DNA of 64,000 nt from Arthrobacter sp. efr-133-R2A-120 (GCF_030209835.1 NZ_JARVRF010000018.1:1-64000), one strand, 5' to 3'; counted from the first letter of the stretch, positions 50,263 through 60,543 are shown. Notes: a model not told the origin generated them from the sequence alone. Numbers and translations are program-made.

Positions 50263-52380
50263 ATGACAATCACTTCTTTCGACACCGTCCTTGTCGCTAA
50301 CCGCGGCGAGATCGCCTGCCGCGTGATCCGCACCCTGAGGGCGATGGGCATCCGTTCCGTGGCGGTCTACTCAGACGCCGACGCCGGGGCCCGCCACGTG
50401 CGCGAAGCAGACACCGCCGTCCGCATCGGCACAGCTGCGGCAGCGGACAGCTACCTCCGGATCGACGCGATCATCGAGGCCTGCCTGCAAAGCGGCGCCC
50501 AAGCTGTCCACCCCGGCTACGGATTCCTGGCCGAAAACGTGGAGTTCGCCAAGGCCCTGGACGCGGCAGGCATCGCATTCATCGGCCCGGGCATTGATGC
50601 CATCGAGATCATGGGCGACAAGATCCGCTCCAAGAACCACGTCATGTCTTACGGCGTCCCCTGTGTCCCGGGCATCGCCGAACCTGGTTTGAGGGACGAA
50701 GCGCTGATCGAGGCGGCGCCCGGCGTCGGCTTCCCCCTGCTCATCAAGCCCTCGGCCGGGGGCGGTGGCAAGGGCATGCACATCGTGGAGCGGCCCGAGG
50801 ATATGGCGGCAACGCTGCTCACGGCCCGACGCGTGGCGGCGAGCGCCTTCGGTGACGACACCCTGTTCCTGGAGCGGCTCATCCAGGCGCCCCGGCACAT
50901 AGAGGTTCAGGTCCTCGCCGACAACCACGGCAACGTGATCCACCTCGGCGAGCGCGAATGTTCGCTCCAGCGCCGCCACCAAAAAGTCATCGAGGAAGCA
51001 CCGTCCCCCTTGCTGGAGTCCCTCGCGAACGGGGCCGAGGTCCGGGCGCGGATCGGTGAGGCCGCCTGCCAGGCTGCCCGAAGCGTCAAGTACAGCGGTG
51101 CCGGCACGGTGGAATTCCTCGTCTCGGACCAGGATCCGGAGCACTTCTTCTTCATGGAGATGAACACCCGCCTCCAGGTGGAGCACCCTGTCACGGAACT
51201 GGTGACGGGCGTCGATCTGGTCGAATGGCAAGTGCGCATCGCCGCGGGTGAGGTCCTCACGGTGGCGCAGCCCGACGTCGTGCTTGACGGTCACGCGGTA
51301 GAGTCGCGCGTCTACGCGGAGGTGCCCGAACGCGGTTTCATGCCATCCATCGGCGAGATCGTGACGCTCCGGGAACGGGCAAGCAACGATCCGCACGTCC
51401 GCGTCGACTCCGCCATGCTGCCGGGACTGTCCGTCACCGGCGACTACGATCCCATGCTCGCGAAGGTCATTGCGTGGGGCCCGGACCGCAAAGCAGCACT
51501 GGACACCCTGGACCACGCGCTCGGGGACTACACCCTCTTGGGTGTGCACACCAACGTCGAGTACCTGCGGCTCCTGATCAACGACGACGACGTCCGCGCC
51601 GGCCGCCTCGACACCGGCTTGATTGAGCGCAAGCTGGAGGGAATGGAGTTCCGCCAAGTGACCGACGTCGAGCTGGTCGCCGCGGCGATACTGAGCCGTC
51701 AGGTCTTGGCTCCGGCCGGAACGGCAGCACCCTGGAACGCCGCCGACGGCTGGCGCGTCGGCGCGCCCGCACCGTGGAAGACCACGGTCGGACGTCCCGA
51801 CGGCGGACTGGCCACCGTGGGATTGACGGTGAACGGGCCGGGCTTCACCGCCCGCGTGGAAAGCGGCGTCGAGCACTCTGCCGTCATGCGGCCGGGACCC
51901 TCGGGACATGCCGTGCTGGTGCTCGACGGCGTCGAGCACCATTTCGCGCACGGCTCACCATCTCCGGGGCCAGGGACACGCGAACTCTGGCTCGGCAGCG
52001 ACGGCTGGTCCTGCCGGCTGGAGATCCTGGACCGCGAGGCCCGGCTCCAACGCATCCTCGCTGGCATCCAGCGCGAAGAAGGCGCCGCGGATCCCGAAGT
52101 CCGGTCTCCCATGCCGGGAACCGTGGTCTCCGTTTCGGTGCACAACGGCGACCACGTGGAAGCAGGCCAGGTCCTCCTTGCCGTGGAGGCGATGAAGATG
52201 GAACACCAATTGGTGGCGTCGGTGTCCGGCACCGTGCACCTCAGCAGCAAGACCGGGGACCTCGTCAAGGCCGACCAGGTCCTCGCCACGATCCACGTTG
52301 CGGCGGAACCCACCCCCGAGGCCACAGCGGAACCCGCCCTTGAAGTTACAGCAGAGAACCAGAAAGACGAGGAAGTCTAG
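50263..52380 (+). CDS. accA1: Acyl-CoA carboxylase alpha subunit (biotin carboxylase plus BCCP)
   Basis: 705 aa. Biotin carboxylase N-domain (VLVANRGEIACRVIRTLRAMGIRSVAVYSDAD), ATP-grasp with GGGGKGMH and the catalytic RLQVEHPVTE block, the BT-linking region (about 480-620), and the C-terminal biotinyl domain with Lys645 in VEAMKMEHQL. It carboxylates biotin for transfer by AccD1 to 3-methylcrotonyl-CoA. The acidic C-terminal tail (TPEATAEPALEVTAENQKDEE) extends past the usual end. Starts 4 bp after accD1. Confidence 0.94.
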   Translation: MTITSFDTVLVANRGEIACRVIRTLRAMGIRSVAVYSDADAGARHVREADTAVRIGTAAAADSYLRIDAIIEACLQSGAQAVHPGYGFLAENVEFAKALDAAGIAFIGPGIDAIEIMGDKIRSKNHVMSYGVPCVPGIAEPGLRDEALIEAAPGVGFPLLIKPSAGGGGKGMHIVERPEDMAATLLTARRVAASAFGDDTLFLERLIQAPRHIEVQVLADNHGNVIHLGERECSLQRRHQKVIEEAPSPLLESLANGAEVRARIGEAACQAARSVKYSGAGTVEFLVSDQDPEHFFFMEMNTRLQVEHPVTELVTGVDLVEWQVRIAAGEVLTVAQPDVVLDGHAVESRVYAEVPERGFMPSIGEIVTLRERASNDPHVRVDSAMLPGLSVTGDYDPMLAKVIAWGPDRKAALDTLDHALGDYTLLGVHTNVEYLRLLINDDDVRAGRLDTGLIERKLEGMEFRQVTDVELVAAAILSRQVLAPAGTAAPWNAADGWRVGAPAPWKTTVGRPDGGLATVGLTVNGPGFTARVESGVEHSAVMRPGPSGHAVLVLDGVEHHFAHGSPSPGPGTRELWLGSDGWSCRLEILDREARLQRILAGIQREEGAADPEVRSPMPGTVVSVSVHNGDHVEAGQVLLAVEAMKMEHQLVASVSGTVHLSSKTGDLVKADQVLATIHVAAEPTPEATAEPALEVTAENQKDEEV

Positions 52381-52382
52381 CC

Positions 52383-53546
52383 ATGGCAAGTTTTGAACTC
52401 ACCGAGGAATACCAGGACCTGAGCGACTCCGTCCGGGAATTCGCCGACGAGGTAGTGGCACCGGTGTCCACCAAGCACGACGAGGAACACAGCTTCCCGT
52501 ACGAGGTAGTCAAGCAGATGGGCGAGATGGGCCTTTTCGGCCTGCCCTTCCCTGAAGAGTTCGGCGGCATGGGCGGAGACTACTTCGCGCTCGCCCTCGC
52601 GCTGGAACAGCTGGGCCGGGTTGACCAGTCCGTGGCGATCACCCTCGAAGCAGGCGTCTCGCTGGGCGCCATGCCGGTGTACCGCTTCGGCACGCAGGAG
52701 CAGAAAGAACACTGGCTGCCCCAGCTGACCTCGGCCGAAGCGCTCGCGGGCTTCGGCCTGACCGAGCCGGAAGCTGGCTCGGACGCCGGAGGGACCAAAA
52801 CGAACGCCCACCTCGAGGACGGCCGCTGGGTCATCAACGGCAACAAGGAGTTCATCACCAACTCCGGGACTGACATCACGCGCCTCGTCACCGTCACCGC
52901 CGTCACCGGGCAGCACGAACGCAAGGACGGGAGCATCAAGAAGGAAATCTCCACCATCCTGGTTCCCACCGACACGCCCGGTTTCACCGCGGAAAAGGCC
53001 TACAACAAGGTGGGCTGGAACGCCTCCGACACGCACCCGCTCACACTGAACAACGTCCGGGTGCCCGAGGAGAACCTGCTTGGTGTCCGGGGACGTGGTT
53101 ACGCCAACTTCCTGTCCATCCTGGACGAAGGCCGTATCGCCATCGCCGCGCTCGCCACCGGTGCGGCACAGGGCTGCGTCGACTTGTCCGTGAAGTACGC
53201 CAAGGAACGTGTGGCCTTCGGCCAGAACATCGGCAAGTACCAGGCCATCCAGTTCAAGATCGCCCGCATGCAGGCACGGGCCCACACGGCACGCCTGGCC
53301 TACTACGATGCGGCCGCGAGGATGCTGGCCGGCAAGCGGTTCAAGACCGAAGCGGCCATCGCTAAGATGGTCGCAGGCGAGGCAGCCATGGACAACGCAC
53401 GGGACGCCACCCAGGTGTTCGGTGGCTATGGCTTCATCAACGAATTCACGGTGGCACGGCACTACCGCGACTCCAAGATCCTGGAAGTCGGGGAAGGCAC
53501 CACCGAGGTCCAGTTGATGCTCATCGCCCGCGAGCTGGGCCTTTAA
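52383..53546 (+). CDS. Acyl-CoA dehydrogenase (isovaleryl-CoA dehydrogenase candidate; FadE19-like)
   Basis: 387 aa, ATG two bases after accA1. Conserved: GFGLTEPEAGSDAGGTKTNA, the flavin loop NGNKEFITNSG, and RDATQVFGGYGFINEFTVARHYRDSKILEVGEGTTEVQLMLIARELGL. The Glu of EGTTE near the C-terminus is in the usual base position of short-chain dehydrogenases; isovaleryl-CoA dehydrogenases can place it elsewhere, so substrate is set by context: the enzyme upstream of methylcrotonyl-CoA carboxylase should oxidise isovaleryl-CoA or another branched acyl-CoA. Confidence 0.9.
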   Translation: MASFELTEEYQDLSDSVREFADEVVAPVSTKHDEEHSFPYEVVKQMGEMGLFGLPFPEEFGGMGGDYFALALALEQLGRVDQSVAITLEAGVSLGAMPVYRFGTQEQKEHWLPQLTSAEALAGFGLTEPEAGSDAGGTKTNAHLEDGRWVINGNKEFITNSGTDITRLVTVTAVTGQHERKDGSIKKEISTILVPTDTPGFTAEKAYNKVGWNASDTHPLTLNNVRVPEENLLGVRGRGYANFLSILDEGRIAIAALATGAAQGCVDLSVKYAKERVAFGQNIGKYQAIQFKIARMQARAHTARLAYYDAAARMLAGKRFKTEAAIAKMVAGEAAMDNARDATQVFGGYGFINEFTVARHYRDSKILEVGEGTTEVQLMLIARELGL

Positions 53547-53565
53547 CCGTCAGGGAAGGTAAACG

Positions 53566-54333
53566 ATGATCGACAAAGTTGTTGCCAGCGCCGCGGAAGC
53601 GGTGAAAGACATCCACGACGGTGCCTCTCTCGCCGTCGGTGGGTTCGGCTTGTGCGGTATCCCGGTGGCGCTGATCGATGCGCTCCACCATCAAGGCACC
53701 AAGGACCTTGAAACAGTCAGCAACAACTGCGGCGTGGACGACTGGGGCCTGGGCATCCTGCTGAAGGACGGACGGATCCGCCGGACCATCAGTTCCTATG
53801 TTGGTGAGAACAAGGAGTTCGCGCGGCAGTACCTCGCCGGTGAACTCGAGGTGGTCCTCACACCGCAAGGCACCCTCGCCGAGAAACTGCGTGCCGGCGG
53901 GGCCGGAATCCCCGCGTTCTTCACGGCGGCCGGCGTCGGGACGCAGGTTTCGGAAGGCGGTCTGCCGCAAAAGTACGACGCCGACGGCAACGTGGCGATC
54001 GCATCCTCACCTAAGGAAGTGCGCACCTTCAACGGGGCGGACTATGTCCTGGAGGAATCCCTGACACCCGATTTCGGACTGGTCCACGCCTGGAAGGGGG
54101 ACCGCCACGGGAACCTCGTCTTCCACGCGACGGCTATGAACTTCAATCCACTGTGCGCCATGGCGGCCCGGATCACCATCGCCGAGGTCGAAGAGCTTGT
54201 GGAACCCGGCGAACTCGATCCGCAACATATCCACACCCCGGGCATCTTCGTCCAGCGGGTCGTGGTTGCACCGGACACGGAGAAACGCATCGAAAAGCGG
54301 ACCGTCGCGTTGACCGGGAAGACAGGAGCGTAG
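53566..54333 (+). CDS. scoA: 3-oxoacid CoA-transferase subunit A
   Basis: 255 aa. [39 protein letters not shown] is the standard CoA-transferase family I alpha start; the CoA-binding [16 protein letters not shown] and [28 protein letters not shown] are present. With ScoB it moves CoA from succinyl-CoA to acetoacetate, the end product of leucine degradation. Located after the dehydrogenase with a 19-bp gap and two bases before scoB. Confidence 0.93.
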   Translation: MIDKVVASAAEAVKDIHDGASLAVGGFGLCGIPVALIDALHHQGTKDLETVSNNCGVDDWGLGILLKDGRIRRTISSYVGENKEFARQYLAGELEVVLTPQGTLAEKLRAGGAGIPAFFTAAGVGTQVSEGGLPQKYDADGNVAIASSPKEVRTFNGADYVLEESLTPDFGLVHAWKGDRHGNLVFHATAMNFNPLCAMAARITIAEVEELVEPGELDPQHIHTPGIFVQRVVVAPDTEKRIEKRTVALTGKTGA

Positions 54334-54335
54334 CC

Positions 54336-55088
54336 ATGGAATCGAACATCACCCAGGATGTGCCGCCGCGTCCCGAGGCAGTCAGGCACGAGTACCGCCG
54401 CGCCGGCGCCGAACACCACGAGGGCAAAGGCTGGACGCGGAACGAACTGGCCGCCCGCGTAGCGCGCGAACTCAGCAACGGGCAGTACGTCAACCTCGGG
54501 ATCGGCATGCCCACCCTGATTCCCAACTACATCCCTGACGGGGTCGAGGTGATCCTGCATTCCGAGAACGGGATCCTGGGCGTCGGCCCTTACCCGGCCG
54601 AGGACGCCGTGGACCCCGACCTGATCAATGCCGGCAAGGAAACGGTTACCGTCAACGCGGGCGCCGCGTTCTTTGACTCGGCCACCTCGTTCGGCATGAT
54701 CCGTGGCGGCCATGTGGACGTCGCCGTGCTGGGCGCCATGGAGGTCGCGGCCAACGGGGACCTGGCCAATTGGATGATCCCGGGCAAAATGGTCAAGGGC
54801 ATGGGCGGCGCCATGGACCTGGTGTTCGGCGCCAAGCGGGTGATCGTGATGATGGAGCACGTGGACCGCAACGGCAAGCCCAAGATCGTCAAGGAATGCT
54901 CGTTGCCCGTCACGGGGAAAGGCTGCGTGGACCGGATCATCACCGACCTCGCCGTGATCGACGTCGTCTCCGAAGGCGGGGCGTCGAGGCTCGTCCTGCG
55001 CGAGTTGGCACCGAATGTCTCCGCCGAGGACGTGGCGGCCGCGACCGGCGTCGAGCTTTTCGAAGAGGACCAGGAACTGACTGTATGA
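54336..55088 (+). CDS. scoB: 3-oxoacid CoA-transferase subunit B
   Basis: 250 aa from ATG 54336. The catalytic Glu lies in [13 protein letters not shown]; further signatures are [57 protein letters not shown] and [20 protein letters not shown]. The N-terminus carries an extra polar leader of about 25 residues. Acts with ScoA; overlaps the next gene by 4 bp. Confidence 0.94.
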   Translation: MESNITQDVPPRPEAVRHEYRRAGAEHHEGKGWTRNELAARVARELSNGQYVNLGIGMPTLIPNYIPDGVEVILHSENGILGVGPYPAEDAVDPDLINAGKETVTVNAGAAFFDSATSFGMIRGGHVDVAVLGAMEVAANGDLANWMIPGKMVKGMGGAMDLVFGAKRVIVMMEHVDRNGKPKIVKECSLPVTGKGCVDRIITDLAVIDVVSEGGASRLVLRELAPNVSAEDVAAATGVELFEEDQELTV

Positions 55089-55636
55089 CCACGGACGCCG
55101 AACAGTCCGGCACGGCTGAACCCCGGGTCCCCGAACCCCGCATTGTCGAGCAGCGGGGCCTCTATTTCGACGAGCTTGAGGAAGACGTCGTTTACGCCCA
55201 CCGGCCGGGGCGGACCGTCACCGAAACGGACAACGTCCTTTTCACTACGTTGACCATGAACACCCAGGCCCTCCACTTGGACTCGGCGTGGAGCGCCAAG
55301 CAGCCCTTCGGGCAGAGGCTCATGAACTCGATGTTCACCTTGTCCACCATGGTGGGACAGTCCGTGACCCAACTGACCCAGGGCACCATCATTGCCCAGC
55401 TGGGCCTCACGGACGTCTCTTTCCCGCACCCCCTCTACCACGGCGATACCCTCTACACCGAGACTGTCATCACCGGGAAACGGGAGTCGTCATCGCGTCC
55501 CGGGCAGGGCGTGGTGACCATGAAACACACCGGCCGCAACCAGGACGGAAAGATTGTGGCTCTGGCCACGCGCACTTGTCTCATGTGGAGCCGGACCGCG
55601 CATCTGGAGGCGCAACAGGGGACAATCAATACATGA
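55085..55636 (+). CDS. MaoC-family (R)-enoyl-CoA hydratase-like protein
   Basis: 183 aa from ATG 55085. Hot-dog fold of the MaoC type: [36 protein letters not shown] (the hydratase D-x4-H region is modified to TETDN...LHLD), then [17 protein letters not shown] and [19 protein letters not shown]. By position it corresponds to mycobacterial Rv2499c and probably hydrates a branched 2-enoyl-CoA such as 3-methylglutaconyl-CoA. Overlaps scoB and the lyase gene on each side. Confidence 0.82.
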   Translation: MTTDAEQSGTAEPRVPEPRIVEQRGLYFDELEEDVVYAHRPGRTVTETDNVLFTTLTMNTQALHLDSAWSAKQPFGQRLMNSMFTLSTMVGQSVTQLTQGTIIAQLGLTDVSFPHPLYHGDTLYTETVITGKRESSSRPGQGVVTMKHTGRNQDGKIVALATRTCLMWSRTAHLEAQQGTINT

Positions 55637-56469
55637 CCTTCACCATGGGCCCCGCTCTTCTTTTCTGCCCCGCCGACCGCCCGGAACGCTTCCAAAAGGC
55701 CGCCGAGCGTTCCGACGCCGTCATCGTGGACCTTGAGGACGCCGTCGCGCCCGCAGACAAGAAGCGGGCCCGGGGCGCCATCCTCGCCCAGCTCGGCTCA
55801 GGTGGCGAGACCGCCGAGCTCGACCCCAGCCGCACAATAGTGCGCGTCAATCCGGTGGGCACTCCGGACTTCGAGAAGGACCTGCACTGCCTCGCGCATA
55901 CCCCATACCGGACCGTCATGCTGGCCAAGGCCGAGACCGCCGAACAGTTGAAAGCACTTGAGGGTTACCACGTCATCGCCCTGTGCGAGACGGCCAAAGG
56001 GATCGTCAACGCGGCTGAGATCGCCCAGGCTCCCAACGTCGTCGGGCTCATGTGGGGCGCCGAGGACCTGATCGCCTCGATGGGCGGTTCCTCCAGCCGC
56101 AAGGACGACGGCGGCTACCGCGCCGTCGCAACGCACTCCCGCTCCACGGTGCTGCTGGCCGCGAAAGCCGCGGGCAAGGAGGCCATCGACTCGGTCTATG
56201 TCGACATTCCCGATCTTGCCGGGCTTGCCGTGGAATCCGCCGACGCAGTGGCCAGTGGATTCGGTGCGAAGGCCTGCATCCACCCGAACCAGGTCGCCGT
56301 TGTCCGCGAAGCCTACGCTCCGTCGCCCGAGGCCGTCGCAGGGGCCCGGGAGCTGCTTGACGCTGCGGCTGCGGCTGGAACCGGTGTGTTCCAGCACAAG
56401 GGCAAAATGGTGGACGGCCCCATCCTGAAACACGCCGAATCCACGCTACGCAGGGCGCGGCTTTCCTGA
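55633..56469 (+). CDS. citE: CitE-like beta-hydroxyacyl-CoA lyase (HpcH/HpaI family)
   Basis: 278 aa from ATG 55633. TIM-barrel CitE features: LLFCPADRPERFQKAAERSDAVIVDLEDAVAPADKKRAR (the metal-binding E/D), IVRVNPVGTPDFEKDL, ALCETAKGIVNAAEIA, GLMWGAEDLIASMGG and GFGAKACIHPNQV. Mycobacterial Rv2498c of the equivalent locus has been described as an (R)-specific beta-hydroxyacyl-CoA lyase, so this enzyme probably cleaves HMG-CoA to acetyl-CoA and acetoacetate. Last gene of the operon. Confidence 0.9.
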   Translation: MTFTMGPALLFCPADRPERFQKAAERSDAVIVDLEDAVAPADKKRARGAILAQLGSGGETAELDPSRTIVRVNPVGTPDFEKDLHCLAHTPYRTVMLAKAETAEQLKALEGYHVIALCETAKGIVNAAEIAQAPNVVGLMWGAEDLIASMGGSSSRKDDGGYRAVATHSRSTVLLAAKAAGKEAIDSVYVDIPDLAGLAVESADAVASGFGAKACIHPNQVAVVREAYAPSPEAVAGARELLDAAAAAGTGVFQHKGKMVDGPILKHAESTLRRARLS

Positions 56470-56504
56470 AGGGCTGCTCGGGCCGGACCCATTGACGGGC
56501 CAGT

Positions 56505-57971
56505 CTATTGACCGCGCCGTCGTGACCTCGGCAGCGACAACGGGGCGATGACCTCGTAGAGCTCCATCCGGATCCAGCGCTGGCCCGTTTCCCGGAACTC
56601 GGCCCTCGTGGCGAAGCGGTAGAGGAAGCTGCGCGCCCGCACCCAGCGCGGCCGGTCGCCGTCGAACGGGTCCTGGCGCAACAAGCGCAAGGTGGGCGGA
56701 TCGGCGTCGAGCAGCTTGCCCAAGAACGCGTAGAACCATTCTTCGTGCACGGTGCGCAAGGGCAGGAACCACATCAGCCAGTCGAGGCGCAGGTGGTATG
56801 GCGCCCATTGCCGGGGCAACCGGCGGACATCGCCGGGCTTGCCCTTGAAGCCGTATTCGCGCCAATCGGCCTCGTCGACGGGAACCTCGGACTGGGTGCC
56901 TTCCACCACGATTTCCACCCGGTGCCGCGTCACCGTGCCGAACGCCCCGTAAGTGTTGACCAGTTGCCATCGGTTGAAGCTGGCGTTCATGAGCTGCCCC
57001 CGCGAGAGCAGGTTGCGGATGGGCCAATAGCTGAGAACCAGAAGGAGCACCGTCACCGCGAGTACGACGGCGAGCCACCACACCGGGGTCTGCGGAACCG
57101 CCGCTGCCGGGTTCCGCCGCTGCGGGATGAAAGGCAGCACAGCGTGGGCGACCGGGTCGCTCACCGCAGCAAAGGCAAGCACGATCGCGGACCAATTGAG
57201 CCACGCGAAATTTCCGCTCCCCACCAGCCAAAGCTGCGTGAAGACGACAATTCCGGCAGCAATGGTGGCCAGCGGCTGCGGCGCGAACAGGAAGAACGGC
57301 ACCACCAGCTGGGCGAAGTGGTTGCCGAGCACTTCCATGCGGTGCATCGCTTTGGGCAGGAGATGCGCCTGGCGGCTCAACGGCCCCGGCATGGGCTGCG
57401 TCTCGTGGTGGTAGTACAGGGCGGTTAAATCACGCCACTCGCTTCCGCCATGGATCTTGATCATGCCCGCGCCGAATTCCAGCCTGAACAGCAGCCACAC
57501 GAGCAGGACGAGGATGGTCCTGGGCGGGGGAGTCTGATCCGAACCGAGGAAGCCGACGGTGAAGCCCATTTCCAGCAGCAGCATCTCCCAGCCGAAGCCG
57601 TAGAAGGTCTGGCCTACGTTGACGATCGACATGTAGAGCAACCACAAAACCAGGAACGCCGCCAAGGGAAGCCACGGCGGGCCCAGCTGCGGCAGCCCGC
57701 CCACGAGAACCAATGAAACGGCAAGCCCGGCGGCGCATACGGCACGGAGCAAAGTGTCCGAATACTTCCAGCGGAAGAGGCTGGGCCTGCGCAAGATCCT
57801 GTGGCCGTCCACGTACCGCGGGACAGGCAGGAGCCCGCGTTCGCCAAGGAGCGCGGGAAACTGGTTGAGGCTGGACAGGAACGCGATGAAATAGAGCGTG
57901 GCCGTGCCACGCTGGAGCACCTGCCGGGCGAATTCATAGTCCGGCGCCTCGAACCACGAGACCCAGTCCAC
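56505..57971 (-). CDS. Lipase-maturation-factor family membrane protein
   Basis: 488 aa, GTG start. The conserved LMF1 block is clear: YFIAFLSSLNQFPALLGERGLLPVPRYV, IVNVGQTFYGFGWEMLLLEMGF, WLLFRLEFGAGMIKIHGGSEWRDLTALYYHHETQPMPGPLS and the C-terminal FGTVTRHRVEIVVEGT, EYGFKGKPGDVRRLPRQWAPYHLRLDWLMWFLPL with RTVHEEWFYAFLGKLL. About eight membrane helices. In vertebrates LMF1 helps lipases fold in the ER; the bacterial role is unknown. Convergent with citE, divergent from dxr. Confidence 0.9.
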   Translation of the reverse strand: MDWVSWFEAPDYEFARQVLQRGTATLYFIAFLSSLNQFPALLGERGLLPVPRYVDGHRILRRPSLFRWKYSDTLLRAVCAAGLAVSLVLVGGLPQLGPPWLPLAAFLVLWLLYMSIVNVGQTFYGFGWEMLLLEMGFTVGFLGSDQTPPPRTILVLLVWLLFRLEFGAGMIKIHGGSEWRDLTALYYHHETQPMPGPLSRQAHLLPKAMHRMEVLGNHFAQLVVPFFLFAPQPLATIAAGIVVFTQLWLVGSGNFAWLNWSAIVLAFAAVSDPVAHAVLPFIPQRRNPAAAVPQTPVWWLAVVLAVTVLLLVLSYWPIRNLLSRGQLMNASFNRWQLVNTYGAFGTVTRHRVEIVVEGTQSEVPVDEADWREYGFKGKPGDVRRLPRQWAPYHLRLDWLMWFLPLRTVHEEWFYAFLGKLLDADPPTLRLLRQDPFDGDRPRWVRARSFLYRFATRAEFRETGQRWIRMELYEVIAPLSLPRSRRRGQ

Positions 57972-58009
57972 AAACCAACGCTACGCCTGGGGTGCGGGAT
58001 ACTTAAGCA

Positions 58010-59194
58010 ATGCAGCCGCGCAAGATCATCCTCCTCGGGTCCACTGGTTCCATCGGCACTCAAGCGATTGACGTCGTCGACTCCGCCCCCCATCTCTTCG
58101 AGGTCGTGGCGCTGAGCGCGGGTGGCGGGAACCTGGAACTCATCGCGCAGCAGGCAGTCCACACCAAGGCACAGGCAGTCGGCATCGCCCATGGCGATCC
58201 ACGCGAACTCCAGAGACTCATAGGCGCTGCCGCCTCCGCCGCCGGACTCCGGAACTACGATCCGGCAATCATCACGGGGCCGGATGCATCCACCAAAATT
58301 GCCGCGATCGAAGCGGACGTCGTGCTCAACGGCATCACGGGGTCCATCGGGCTGGCGCCTACGCTGGCAGCCCTCAAGTCCGGCGCCATCCTGGCTTTGG
58401 CGAACAAGGAATCCCTGATCGTGGGCGGTGCCCTGGTGAAGGCCGCTGCCGCCGTTGACCAAATCGTGCCCGTGGATTCCGAGCACTCGGCCATTGCCCA
58501 ATGCCTCCGCGCGGGAACCGACAAAGAGGTTGAGAAACTCATCCTGACGGCTTCCGGCGGACCTTTCCGGGGCCGCAGCCGGGAGCAACTCCGTGACGTC
58601 ACCCCGGCCGAGGCCCTTGCCCACCCCACGTGGGACATGGGCCTCATGGTCACCACCAACTCAGCCAGCCTCGTCAACAAAGGCCTGGAGGTCATCGAAG
58701 CGCACCTGCTGTTCGACGTCCCCCTGGACAGGATCGACGTCGTGGTGCACCCGCAATCCGTGGTGCACTCCATGGTGGAGTTCGTGGACGGCTCCATCAT
58801 TGCCCAGGCCTCTCCGCCGGACATGCGGCTCCCCATTGCCCTCGGCCTCGGGTGGCCGGACCGCGTGCCCGGCGCCGCCAAGGCCTGCGACTGGACCCAG
58901 GCGACCAGTTGGACGTTTGAGCCCCTTGATTCGGTAGCCTTCCCGGCCGTGCAGCTGGCCAAGGGCGCCGCGAAGCAGGGGAGCACCTTTCCCGCCGTCT
59001 TCAACGCGGCCAACGAGGAAGCGGTAGAAGCATTCCATGCCGGCAGGATCCGCTTCACTGACATCGTGGACACGGTGGAGTCCGTCCTCAGCGAACATTC
59101 AGGATCCTTGGAGCTGACGGTGGACTCGGTGTTGGATGCTGAGAGGTGGGCACGCACGCGCACCCACGATCGTTTAGCCAACAGCACCCTCTAG
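58010..59194 (+). CDS. dxr: 1-deoxy-D-xylulose 5-phosphate reductoisomerase
   Basis: 394 aa. NADPH loop [17 protein letters not shown] (4-20), [29 protein letters not shown], the metal and substrate site [12 protein letters not shown], the flexible loop [10 protein letters not shown] and HPTWDMG, all diagnostic. It converts DXP to MEP in isoprenoid synthesis. Followed, as in mycobacteria, by rseP and ispG. Confidence 0.97.
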   Translation: MQPRKIILLGSTGSIGTQAIDVVDSAPHLFEVVALSAGGGNLELIAQQAVHTKAQAVGIAHGDPRELQRLIGAAASAAGLRNYDPAIITGPDASTKIAAIEADVVLNGITGSIGLAPTLAALKSGAILALANKESLIVGGALVKAAAAVDQIVPVDSEHSAIAQCLRAGTDKEVEKLILTASGGPFRGRSREQLRDVTPAEALAHPTWDMGLMVTTNSASLVNKGLEVIEAHLLFDVPLDRIDVVVHPQSVVHSMVEFVDGSIIAQASPPDMRLPIALGLGWPDRVPGAAKACDWTQATSWTFEPLDSVAFPAVQLAKGAAKQGSTFPAVFNAANEEAVEAFHAGRIRFTDIVDTVESVLSEHSGSLELTVDSVLDAERWARTRTHDRLANSTL

Positions 59195-59211
59195 GAAGCA
59201 GTACTTAAGGC

Positions 59212-60543
59212 ATGAATCCCGTCATTCTGTTCATTCTCGGAGTCGTCTTCGTCGCGATCGGCGTGGCCGTCTCCATTGCGCTGCACGAGGTGGGGCACTT
59301 GCTTCCCGCCAAGCTGTTCAAAGTGCGCGTCACGAAATACATGATCGGATTCGGTCCTACCCTTTGGTCCACGCGGAAAGGCGAGACCGAATACGGCGTC
59401 AAGGCGATCCCGCTGGGCGGCTACGTCGCCATGATCGGCATGTACCCGCCCAACAAGGAAGATGGCAGCGTCAGGCCCTCCAGCACCGGCATGTTCCAGA
59501 CCCTTGCCACCGAAGCCCGGTCCGCGGCACACGAGGAAGTAGGCCCAGGCGACGAGAACAGGGTCTTCTACAGGCTGCCGGTCTGGAAAAAAGTCATCAT
59601 CATGCTGGGTGGCCCGGCCATGAACCTGCTCATCGGCCTGGTGCTGACAGCGGTGCTGCTCATGGGCTTCGGAGTGTCCATGGCCACCACCACCATTGCC
59701 GAGGTGTCCAAGTGCCAAGTCAAGGCCGGCGAAACCGTCGATCCAAACTCGCCGAACTGTCAACTCACCCCGGCCGCAGTGGCCAAGCTCCAGCCCAACG
59801 ATGTTGTCACCAGCTTTGACGGCAAGCCTGTGACGAGCTGGGCCGAAATGAGCGGCTGGATCCGGGCGTCCGCCGGCAAGGCCGTCCAAATCACCGTGGA
59901 CCGTGGCGGCAAGAGCGTCACGACGCAAGTAACACCGGTTCTGTCCGCACGCCCCGTCATCGGCGACAACGGCCAGCAGGCCAAGGGCGCGGACGGCAAG
60001 CCGTTGTACGAGGAAGTCGGGTTCCTCGGCATCGGTGCGCAGACCGCCATGGTGCCCCAACCGGCGTCGACCGTTCTTCCGATGGCCGGCGAGAACATCA
60101 AGCAGATCGCCGGAGTCATCCTCAACCTGCCCGCCAGGGTGGTCGGCGTGGCGCAAGCGGCGTTCGGCTCCGAGCCGCGCGATCCCAACGGCCCCATCAG
60201 CGTGGTGGGCGTCGGCCGGGTGGCCGGTGAAGTGGCTGCCATGGATCAGGTTCCGCTGCAATCGCGCGTCGGTGCCCTTGTGGGACTCCTTGCCGGACTG
60301 AATTTCGCCCTGGCCGTCTTCAACCTGGTTCCGCTCCTGCCGCTCGACGGCGGACACGTGGCGGGTGCGCTCTACGAGGGTGCCCGGCGTCGAATTGCCA
60401 AGCTGTTCGGCAAACCGGATCCGGGGGCTTTCGACATCGCCAAGCTCCTGCCGCTCACCTATGTCGTGGCGAGCGTCCTCATGGCCATGAGCGCGCTGCT
60501 GATCTACGCGGACATCGTCAAGCCCGTCAACCTCTTCGGCTGA
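59212..60543 (+). CDS. rseP: Site-2 protease (RseP/Rip1-type, M50)
   Basis: 443 aa, a membrane zinc protease. HEVGH at residues 25-29 in the first helix, a GFGP (IGFGPTLW) motif, a PDZ domain at about 185-275 (LQPNDVVTSFDGKPVTSWAEMSGWIRASAGKAVQITVDR), and the second zinc motif LPLDGGHVAGAL near 375. It cuts transmembrane anti-sigma and other substrates; a candidate substrate type is the membrane partner at 28220. 17 bp downstream of dxr. Confidence 0.95.
   Translation: MNPVILFILGVVFVAIGVAVSIALHEVGHLLPAKLFKVRVTKYMIGFGPTLWSTRKGETEYGVKAIPLGGYVAMIGMYPPNKEDGSVRPSSTGMFQTLATEARSAAHEEVGPGDENRVFYRLPVWKKVIIMLGGPAMNLLIGLVLTAVLLMGFGVSMATTTIAEVSKCQVKAGETVDPNSPNCQLTPAAVAKLQPNDVVTSFDGKPVTSWAEMSGWIRASAGKAVQITVDRGGKSVTTQVTPVLSARPVIGDNGQQAKGADGKPLYEEVGFLGIGAQTAMVPQPASTVLPMAGENIKQIAGVILNLPARVVGVAQAAFGSEPRDPNGPISVVGVGRVAGEVAAMDQVPLQSRVGALVGLLAGLNFALAVFNLVPLLPLDGGHVAGALYEGARRRIAKLFGKPDPGAFDIAKLLPLTYVVASVLMAMSALLIYADIVKPVNLFG

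Noticed and set aside
50371..51951. 526-codon minus-strand frame opposite accA1
   Set aside because: Antisense shadow of a complete biotin carboxylase gene.
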